This document shows positions 26,478 through 32,982 of a DNA stretch of 64,000 bases, piece after piece. Under the pieces are notes generated by a model. The model made no database searches. It was not told the origin of the DNA and was given only the letters and a program-made list of their open reading frames with translations. The DNA lies in contig NZ_JAKIKT010000002.1 of NCBI RefSeq assembly GCF_023349125.1, forward strand, positions 794,567 to 858,566. Reading direction: 5' to 3'. Every line of letters starts with the position of its first letter. Position 1 is the stretch's first letter. Origin of the DNA: Shewanella corallii (GTDB taxonomy: Bacteria; Pseudomonadota; Gammaproteobacteria; Enterobacterales; Shewanellaceae). The translations under genes were made by a program, and so were the position numbers.

Positions 26478-27113
26478 TCACCCGTTGGATTGAAGTATCG
26501 CCTTAACCCGCTCACGCCATGCCGCCAGTGCGGACAGTGTCGAAGGTATTTCCAGGCCTGCAAAATCAGCAAACTCCAGACCAAAATACAATGTGATATC
26601 CGCCATGGAGAATCTGTCTGCCGCCACATAGTCGTGCTTTGCAAGCACGTCATTAAAGTAAGCAAAACCTCTTGAGGCAGTCACCTCTTGTATCCGTCCC
26701 CACTCCTGACACTGATTGGTCTCCAACTCTGGGCCCAAACCTGCAGTGGCATGATGAAAGTAGGCGCCTACAGCATCCATCACCATGGCTTCCGCGCGGC
26801 GCTGCATCATGTGGATTTGTCCCCGTTCAAGGGGGCTTTCTCCTGTCAGGTTTTTCTGCGGAAATCTGGCATCCAGATACTCGGTAATTGCGGTACTTTC
26901 CGACAAGTACTCTCCCTCTGAGGTTCTCAGTACAGGCACAGTGCCCAGCGGGTTGATTCGATAAAACTCAGGGGTTCTGTGCGCCTTGGCCATCACATCC
27001 ACCTCAGTGAACTCCACCTGTTCCAATACTCCCTTATAGGCCAGTGCCGCTCTGACTCTGGCTGGATTTGGAAAACCTGTTGTTTCGTAAACCTGTATTA
27101 TTTGTTCAGACAT
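26478..27113 (-). CDS. Glutathione S-transferase family protein
   Basis: This 211-residue cytoplasmic protein has a thioredoxin-like N-terminal domain (VYETTGFPNPARVRAALAYKG; the glutathione-site segment NPLGTVPVLRTSEGEYLSESTAITEYLD near 53-80). An all-helical C-terminal domain follows, with the N-capping box FSMADITLYFGLEFADFAG near 165-183. It belongs to the broad soluble GST superfamily. It sits between a cupin gene and a persulfide dioxygenase gene, 12 bases before the latter, implying shared transcription and a role in sulfane-sulfur or electrophile detoxification. The catalytic residue (Ser/Cys/Tyr type) is not obvious; a Thr-rich ETTGFPN replaces the usual SxxC/S. Confidence 0.88.
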   Translation of the reverse strand: MSEQIIQVYETTGFPNPARVRAALAYKGVLEQVEFTEVDVMAKAHRTPEFYRINPLGTVPVLRTSEGEYLSESTAITEYLDARFPQKNLTGESPLERGQIHMMQRRAEAMVMDAVGAYFHHATAGLGPELETNQCQEWGRIQEVTASRGFAYFNDVLAKHDYVAADRFSMADITLYFGLEFADFAGLEIPSTLSALAAWRERVKAILQSNG

Positions 27114-27189
27114 AACTTCCCCCTGACGCCGAAACGCCCCTTATTTTTGATTAACAATTGAAAATTGAGTTTGTATTAACTGAGATCGC

Positions 27190-27900
27190 CTAGAAGCGAA
27201 CGGCTCCACGGCCTATTTTGAGGTAAAACTGCGCCGACTCTTCGGCTTCAACCAGCACAATGGACTCAGGTGGCAACCGTAACCATGAGTGATCTTTCAA
27301 CAACTTGCCATCCACCCGGACAGCACCTTCCACCACAAACAGCTCCAGTACATCCAGAGCCTGGAATCTGTGACGATACCCTTTTGTCACCCTGTGCAAG
27401 CTGGTGTGCTCATACTCCGACTGCCACAGCATCAACCGACTTTCATTGGCGGAAACCTGCTGCCACTCGGCGGTGTTGGTATCCAGCTCCAGATACTCAG
27501 CCTCCTCATCGGGCACCTGAGAGAGTTTGACGAATATCTCGCAGCCTTCATGTGTGAATGGAGCATGGCTGGAGTTCAAAGGGTTCCTTACATACCAACC
27601 TGTGCTAAAGTCTCCTCTCTGGTCAGAGAAGGTCCCTGACAGCACCAGATACTCCTCGCCCCCCGGATGCTTGTGAGCCTTAAAACTACTGCCCGCTTCA
27701 TAGGTCACACATGAGGTTGCCCGGCGGGCCACTTCATCACCGACACGTTCAAACATCATGCGGCGAACCCCCTGCATTGGCGTTGGTGAGTACTCCAGTT
27801 CTCCTGCTGGGATAATCACAGCCTTGTTGAAATCAGCATTCAGCTCTATCCAGGCCTGACTGGCAGTTTGCTTGGTATCTTGGGGTTGATTGGTGCTCAT
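27190..27900 (-). CDS. ChrR-like double-cupin protein
   Basis: The start is placed at ATG 27900 with GGAG nine bases upstream; a GTG at 27942 would add 14 residues. The 236-residue protein contains two cupin halves. The first has metal ligands in FKAHKHPGGEEYLVLSGTFSDQRGDF (HxH…E), the signature of the ChrR-type anti-sigma cupin. The second (LHRVTKGYRHRFQALDVLELFVVEGAVRVDG) is degenerate. The N-terminal zinc-binding anti-sigma domain of ChrR and a sigma-factor gene are both missing, so it is more likely a stand-alone dioxygenase or sensor. It heads the probable cupin-GST-persulfide dioxygenase operon. Confidence 0.78.
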   Translation of the reverse strand: MSTNQPQDTKQTASQAWIELNADFNKAVIIPAGELEYSPTPMQGVRRMMFERVGDEVARRATSCVTYEAGSSFKAHKHPGGEEYLVLSGTFSDQRGDFSTGWYVRNPLNSSHAPFTHEGCEIFVKLSQVPDEEAEYLELDTNTAEWQQVSANESRLMLWQSEYEHTSLHRVTKGYRHRFQALDVLELFVVEGAVRVDGKLLKDHSWLRLPPESIVLVEAEESAQFYLKIGRGAVRF

Positions 27901-28065
27901 GGTCCCGTTCTCCGACTTAGTAACCTTGGTATCTGGTTTCACAGTCTAGGCAGGGAATATGGGGATGACGAGGCACAATAAATTGCCTCTCAAGATAGAT
28001 TTTCTTTAGTGGAAAATAACTGGTTGTAGCTTATCGGCAGGCGACTGCCATAGCCTGATAAAAAT

Positions 28066-28094
28066 AAAGCCCATCCAGCTAGGGGGACGGGCTT
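28066..28094 (-). terminator. Terminator of the DUF134-NifX pair
   Basis: On the minus strand AAGCCCGTCC…GGATGGGCTT forms an imperfect stem followed by TATTTTTAT. It lies just after the NifX-like stop. Confidence 0.7.
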
Positions 28095-28116
28095 AGAAAC
28101 GCCTCAAATTAAGCTA

Positions 28117-28596
28117 TCAGATTTTTTTAAAACCACTAAAGCTTAATGCTGGCGCAGACGTCACTGGCATCAGCAAACTTGCAGGTTCCTCTTTCGACTT
28201 ATGACCGCCGCAACCACAGCCACCGCCACAACCGCCTTTTTTGGCATGGTTCAACGAAGGTCGGCCCTGATCAGCTGCAGTAAGAAATCTGGCATTATCC
28301 TGGCTGGTCGCCAATACCAGTTCCAGTGGCTGGCCACTGTCGCCTTTACTGATTACCGCCCCGGTCGCCAACAATTTACCCAGCATACGTTCACCAATTT
28401 GGTCCACCAGCACCATGGTGCTGCCCCTGGATTTAATCAGGTTCAACATGGCCTTTTTGGCAGCACAGCCACCAGCCATTGCCGGGTTTTCAGCCGTTTC
28501 CAGCAACTGATGCTCAGCGTTGAAAAACACAATTTGAGGGGCTTTGGTAAAATGTTTGGCCAGTTTTCCCCGGCTCACGGGTACGGCGATAATCAT
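28117..28596 (-). CDS. NifX/NifB-type dinitrogenase cofactor-domain protein with Cys/Gly-rich tail
   Basis: The first 110 residues match the dinitrogenase iron-molybdenum cofactor biosynthesis fold (MIIAVPVSRGKLAKHFTKAPQIVFF at the N-terminus, VDQIGERMLGKLLATGAVI near 64). Here this is a generic metal-cluster carrier; no nitrogenase genes are in the window. A cluster GGCGGGCGCGGHK near residues 121-133 carries four cysteines and a His, a likely metal site added after the core domain. It lies two bases after a DUF134 HTH gene, a pairing seen across many bacteria and archaea with unknown role. Confidence 0.82.
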   Translation of the reverse strand: MIIAVPVSRGKLAKHFTKAPQIVFFNAEHQLLETAENPAMAGGCAAKKAMLNLIKSRGSTMVLVDQIGERMLGKLLATGAVISKGDSGQPLELVLATSQDNARFLTAADQGRPSLNHAKKGGCGGGCGCGGHKSKEEPASLLMPVTSAPALSFSGFKKI

Positions 28597-28598
28597 GC

Positions 28599-28889
28599 TT
28601 ATTGTTCCTGTGTTGGTTGTGGCAAAACCAGAGCTTTGCCCTCAATAATGGCGCTGGCCACCTTATGCCTGGCACTGGCTATCAGATTGCCAAATGTCTG
28701 CCGGGAAATGCCCATACGCTTGGCAGCCTGCAGCTGTTGCAGCTTCATCACATCGGCCAGGTGCAAGGCCTCAAATTCGTCTGCATCCAGTATCAGCTTT
28801 TCCAGCTCGCAACCGGGGATGCCGTTGGGTTTAAACAAACTGCAGGGAACATGAGCACTCAGATGCCGGCATTTCTTAGGTCTTGCCAT
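28599..28889 (-). CDS. DUF134 helix-turn-helix protein
   Basis: This 96-residue protein begins MARPKKCRHLSAHVPCSLFKPNGIP, the standard DUF134 opening with conserved cysteines. A sigma-70 region 4-like HTH follows (LDADEFEALHLADVMKLQQLQAAKRMGISRQTFGNLIASARHKVASAIIEG). It is predicted to bind DNA. It is separated by two bases from the NifX-like gene and is surely co-transcribed with it. Two Cys near the N-terminus suggest the DNA-binding form may sense metal or redox state. Confidence 0.88.
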   Translation of the reverse strand: MARPKKCRHLSAHVPCSLFKPNGIPGCELEKLILDADEFEALHLADVMKLQQLQAAKRMGISRQTFGNLIASARHKVASAIIEGKALVLPQPTQEQ

Positions 28890-29004
28890 CAGGTCTCTTC
28901 AAATTAGTTATTGGCATACGCCAATAACTATTCTGTTATCTGTTTAAATCAAAATCAGTGACCGAACGCCAAAAATCAAAAAGTAAACAAGTTGGAACAG
29001 GCAT

Positions 29005-29028
29005 AAAAAAACGGCCCGCAGGCCGTTT
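29005..29028 (-). terminator. Terminator of cydDC
   Basis: AAACGGCC-CGCA-GGCCGTTT is an 8-base stem; on the minus strand it continues into TTTTT. It lies 18 bases after the CydC stop. Confidence 0.9.
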
Positions 29029-29045
29029 AATTGTCGAGAAGATAA

Positions 29046-30803
29046 TCAGAGTCTCTGATACAGGCTTTGATAGTAACGGTTGTTCGTCAGCAGACTCTCA
29101 TGGGTGCCTGAGTCGGTTATGCGCCCCTGCTCCAACAGGTGGATCTCATCCATCTGCGCCATGGCGGTCAGGCGATGAGAGATCATCAGTACAGTTTTGT
29201 CTCTGGCAAACTCAAACAGCAAGGCCAGAATCTCGCGCTCTGTGCGCTTATCCAGACCTTCCGTCGGTTCATCCAACAGCAGCAAGGGGGCATCCCGCAG
29301 CAGTACCCGGGCAATACCGATACGCCGCAATTCACCGCCGGAAAGCTGGCGACCGCCTTCACCCAACCAAATATTCAGTGGCTTGTCGCCCTGAGTCAGG
29401 GTCTGCAGCCCCACACGGTTAAGCACCTGCAGCAGCTGCTCATCATCAACCCTGGGAGCCTTGCCATTTTCATCCGGCATTAAAGCAATGGCCAGGTTGT
29501 CTCTCAGAGTACCGGCAAACAGATATACTCGCTGGCTGACCACAGAGATACCCCGTCGCAATTCTGCCTGAGTAAAATCATTAATCTGATGACCATCCAA
29601 CAAAATGCTGCCTGTGTCGGGCTGCCATTGTCGGGTGATTAATGATAGCAGAGTCGATTTACCACAGCCGGTTTGCCCCAGCAGCGCGACCTTACGACCA
29701 GCTTCCACCGTCAGATTGAACCCGTTAAGTACTGGTGGTAAGCCATCGCTGTGATAGCTGAAACCCAGATCTGAAATCTGCAATGCTCCGGACACCAGGC
29801 TGGCATCAGACACTTCAGGGAACTGAATATCCGGCTCCTGGGAAGTAATTTCCGTTACCCTTTCTGCGGCCATGACGCAGGCAGACAGATGCTGAAAAGA
29901 ACCGGCCAGAGGCATCAACAGCTCAACACAGGCCATAGCAGCAAACACCATGGTGGCAAACAAAGGCCCGGGTGGAATATTGTCTCCCACACCATTGGCT
30001 GCCAGTGCCAACATCAGCAGCACAACGCCACCACTGGCCAATACCAGCGCACTTTGACTTAAAGAGGTCACATCGGCCATGGACTTTTGCGCATCGAGCA
30101 GAGCCTGCTCGGCACTGTCCAGCCTGGTACGATAAGCATCCCGCGCACCAAACAGAGTCAGTTCTCCCTGCCCCTGCAAGAACTCCAGCAGTTCCACACG
30201 ATAGCTTCGCTTGCTGGCTACCAGTTTGCGGCCCGGCGTTTTCCCCAACATATAAAACACCAGCGGCAATGCCAGCCAGGCCAGCAGTAATGCACCACAA
30301 AGCGCTGCAGCCAGCGAGGCATCAAACATGCTGAGGAACAGATACAGCAGGCCTATCATCAGCAGTGAGCCACCCAAAGGCGTCAGCAGCCTCAAGTAGA
30401 TATGATCCAGGGTATCTATGTCCGCGACCAGACGGTTGAGCAGATCGCCCCGACGAACACCGGCCAGGTTTTTCTCCGACAAGGGCATTAGCTTGCGCCA
30501 TACCCAGATACGCAGATCCGTCAGTAACCTGAAAGTAGCTTCATGGGTAGAGAGACGTTCACCATAGCGGCTGGCGGTACGCATTATCGACAAAAAGCGC
30601 ACGCCCCCAGCTGGGGTAAAGAAGTTAAATGCCTGAGCGGTGGCAACAGTCAAACCCGCTACTGCCGTAGCTGACAGAAACCAGCCCGACAGAGACAGCA
30701 GGCCTATACCCGCCATCAGAGTCGTAATGGTCAGCACCACGCCCACCAGCATCATCAACCATTGGTGGCGGAACAGACGAATAAAGGGCAGCAGTGATTT
30801 CAT
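29046..30803 (-). CDS. cydC: CydC, thiol exporter subunit of the CydDC ABC transporter
   Basis: This 585-residue protein has an N-terminal six-helix ABC exporter domain and a C-terminal ATPase: Walker A LLGQTGCGKSTLLSLI near 373-388, signature LSGGELRRIGIARVLL near 487-502, and Walker B LLLLDEPTEGLD near 508-519. CydDC exports cysteine and glutathione to the periplasm and is needed to assemble cytochrome bd and c-type cytochromes. Its start overlaps the cydD stop by four bases, giving translational coupling. Export of thiols also fits the neighbouring multihaem biology of this organism. Confidence 0.94.
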   Translation of the reverse strand: MKSLLPFIRLFRHQWLMMLVGVVLTITTLMAGIGLLSLSGWFLSATAVAGLTVATAQAFNFFTPAGGVRFLSIMRTASRYGERLSTHEATFRLLTDLRIWVWRKLMPLSEKNLAGVRRGDLLNRLVADIDTLDHIYLRLLTPLGGSLLMIGLLYLFLSMFDASLAAALCGALLLAWLALPLVFYMLGKTPGRKLVASKRSYRVELLEFLQGQGELTLFGARDAYRTRLDSAEQALLDAQKSMADVTSLSQSALVLASGGVVLLMLALAANGVGDNIPPGPLFATMVFAAMACVELLMPLAGSFQHLSACVMAAERVTEITSQEPDIQFPEVSDASLVSGALQISDLGFSYHSDGLPPVLNGFNLTVEAGRKVALLGQTGCGKSTLLSLITRQWQPDTGSILLDGHQINDFTQAELRRGISVVSQRVYLFAGTLRDNLAIALMPDENGKAPRVDDEQLLQVLNRVGLQTLTQGDKPLNIWLGEGGRQLSGGELRRIGIARVLLRDAPLLLLDEPTEGLDKRTEREILALLFEFARDKTVLMISHRLTAMAQMDEIHLLEQGRITDSGTHESLLTNNRYYQSLYQRL

Positions 30804-32581
30804 GACTCAACTCCCGGGATTTCAATCCCTTTGTCCCGTGACTCGGACAACATTTCAGCAAACAGGCCCTGAGTTGCAGCCAGAGTTTCGAAGTCTCCCC
30901 GCTGCACGATAAGTCCTTTATCCATCACCAGAATCTCATCGCTGCGCTGCAGCTCTTCCAATCTGTGGGTAATCATCAGGCTGCTGTTGCTTGCCGTGGC
31001 TTCGGCCAACGCCTTTTGTACCAGCTGTTCACTCAGGCTATCCAGGCTGGCGGTAGGTTCATCCAACAGATACAGACAGGCATTTTGCGCCAATGCCCTT
31101 GCCAGGGCGATACGCTGCGCCTGTCCCACAGACAGTCCCTGCCCCTGCTCTCCCACGGGGTAATCCAGACCAGCGCTTTGGCCCGTAACAAAATCACCAA
31201 TACAGGCCCGTTCAAGCAGACTCGTTACCTGCTGGTCCGTCAGCTCCGGGTTACCCAACGCAACGTTATTGCGAATACTGGTGTGGAACAGCTGAGGCTC
31301 CTGACCCAGCCAGGCCAGTTGCTTTCGCAGACTGGACTTATCCAGATCCCCAAAGGCAATGTCGTTCACCGTCAGTTCGCCTTCTATCGGCAAAAAACCC
31401 AAGAGTGCATTAATCAGTGAGGTTTTACCGGCACCACTCGGTCCCACCAACGCCAGATGTTTACCCGGTGCCAGCGTAAAGCTCACCGGCCCCAGCAGGC
31501 ACTGACCATCAATACTCATCACCCTGAGCTCTTTGGCTACCAGTGTCAGCGGCCCTGTCACGCTCTGCTTACCCTGGGTATCAGGTTCGGGATACTCCAG
31601 CAGCTCCATCAAGGCTTCAGCTGCGCCGATGGCCTGAGCCTTGGCGTGATAGTGAGTGCCCATATCCCGCAGCGGCTGATAAAACTCAGGCGCCAGAATA
31701 AGCACAAACATGCCGGTAAACAGGGTAATTGGTGCGCCATAATGACCAAAGTCCAGGTGTCCCAGATAGCTGAAGCCAAAGTAGACGGCCAGCACAGCGA
31801 TAGAGACGGCAGCGAAAAACTCCAACACGGCAGAGCTTAAAAACGCCATGCGCAGCACTGACATGGTGCGGCTGCGAAACTCTTCAGACGCTGCTTCAAT
31901 CTGCTTGAGTTCCTGCTGTTCCCGATAGAAAAGCTTAAGAGTCGACAGCCCTTTAAGCCGGTCCATAAAGTGGCCTGACAGACGTGACAGCGCGGCAAAG
32001 TTTCTGCGGTTGGCGTCAGCCGCTCCCCAACCAACAAGAATCATAAATAGTGGGATCAGGGGGGCGGTTGCCAGCAGGATAACGCCACCGGCCCAGTTAA
32101 GGGGAAACACCATCACCAGGATAATAAGAGGAATGAAAGCAGCCAGACTCATCTGAGGCAGATATCTGGCGTAAAAGTCCTGCAGATCTTCTACCTGTTC
32201 CAGCACAACACTGGCCCAGCTGCCAGCGGGTTTGCCTTTGATAAATGCGGGCCCCAGGCGCTCAAGTTTATCAAGTACCGCCTCGCGTATAGTTTTACGC
32301 AGCCGCAGCCCAGCCTGAAAACTCAGACGTTCCCGCCCCCAGGCCAATATTGCACGTACCAGAACAAGTCCGGCCAGCAACATATATTGCTCACTGAATT
32401 CACCTGCAGGCAGGTTATCCATAATCACACCCTGCAGCACACTGGCCACCAACCAGGCCTGAGCTACCAGGGCTACACCATTGAGCACACCCATCAACAC
32501 CGACAGGTGTAAAAAGATGCCACAGGCTGACTTCTGTTTTCTCAGCCAGGTCGTTAATTGTTTTTCCAGCGATTTATCCAT
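30800..32581 (-). CDS. cydD: CydD, thiol exporter subunit of the CydDC ABC transporter
   Basis: The start is taken as ATG 32581 (MDKSLEKQLTTWLRKQ), which lines up with E. coli CydD; starts up to 15 bases upstream are possible. The 593-residue half-transporter has a membrane domain, then Walker A LVGPSGAGKTSLINALLGFL near 378-397, signature LSVGQAQRIALARAL near 487-501 and Walker B CLYLLDEPTASLDS. It pairs with CydC. A perfect FNR-type box about 100 bases upstream suggests control by oxygen, as expected for cytochrome bd assembly at low oxygen. Confidence 0.94.
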   Translation of the reverse strand: MDKSLEKQLTTWLRKQKSACGIFLHLSVLMGVLNGVALVAQAWLVASVLQGVIMDNLPAGEFSEQYMLLAGLVLVRAILAWGRERLSFQAGLRLRKTIREAVLDKLERLGPAFIKGKPAGSWASVVLEQVEDLQDFYARYLPQMSLAAFIPLIILVMVFPLNWAGGVILLATAPLIPLFMILVGWGAADANRRNFAALSRLSGHFMDRLKGLSTLKLFYREQQELKQIEAASEEFRSRTMSVLRMAFLSSAVLEFFAAVSIAVLAVYFGFSYLGHLDFGHYGAPITLFTGMFVLILAPEFYQPLRDMGTHYHAKAQAIGAAEALMELLEYPEPDTQGKQSVTGPLTLVAKELRVMSIDGQCLLGPVSFTLAPGKHLALVGPSGAGKTSLINALLGFLPIEGELTVNDIAFGDLDKSSLRKQLAWLGQEPQLFHTSIRNNVALGNPELTDQQVTSLLERACIGDFVTGQSAGLDYPVGEQGQGLSVGQAQRIALARALAQNACLYLLDEPTASLDSLSEQLVQKALAEATASNSSLMITHRLEELQRSDEILVMDKGLIVQRGDFETLAATQGLFAEMLSESRDKGIEIPGVES

Positions 32582-32680
32582 TGGGATCCGCATCACATCT
32601 TCAACATCGGCAGGCAGTATCGCAGCACTCGTTGATGGAATAAACCTGGGGCATGGGAAATGTTAGGGAATTCACAAAAA

Positions 32681-32694
32681 TTGATTTGGATCAA
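32681..32694. promoter_or_regulatory. FNR/EtrA box upstream of cydDC
   Basis: TTGAT-TTGG-ATCAA is a perfect match to the FNR consensus TTGAT-N4-ATCAA. It is about 100 bases upstream of cydD and could also act on the plus-strand DUF4397 gene about 290 bases to the right. Confidence 0.82.
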
Positions 32695-32751
32695 ACATCA
32701 TTAAACACAGTTAACCATGCCCTTTGGAGCTGTAATACAAGGAGGGACTTG

Positions 32752-32790
32752 ATGTTATACGCAGGTTCAGCTCACAAGGTTCAGCAATAG
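32752..32790 (+). CDS. Possible 12-codon leader or micro-ORF
   Basis: An ATG six bases after an ideal AAGGAGG ribosome site (32739-32745) opens the short frame MLYAGSAHKVQQ and a TAG stop. No annotation exists for such a short frame. It could be a leader peptide in the 5' region of the DUF4397 gene, or the ribosome site could be coincidental. Confidence is low because only the signal strength supports it. Confidence 0.25.
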   Translation: MLYAGSAHKVQQ

Positions 32791-32982
32791 ATAATTTATT
32801 GATCTTGCTAATATAACTAAACGTAATCCAAGCTGGTTTCAATGGTATTACAAGTTTCAATTCAGGGTATGTTGTCAGCCTCCAGTTGACCCTGAATCTG
32901 ATTCAATAACCCCTCCATGGAGCCTTTCATGACCCCAGCGACCAGCTTACTGATCGCCGCCAACCAAGACATGAGGCATACA

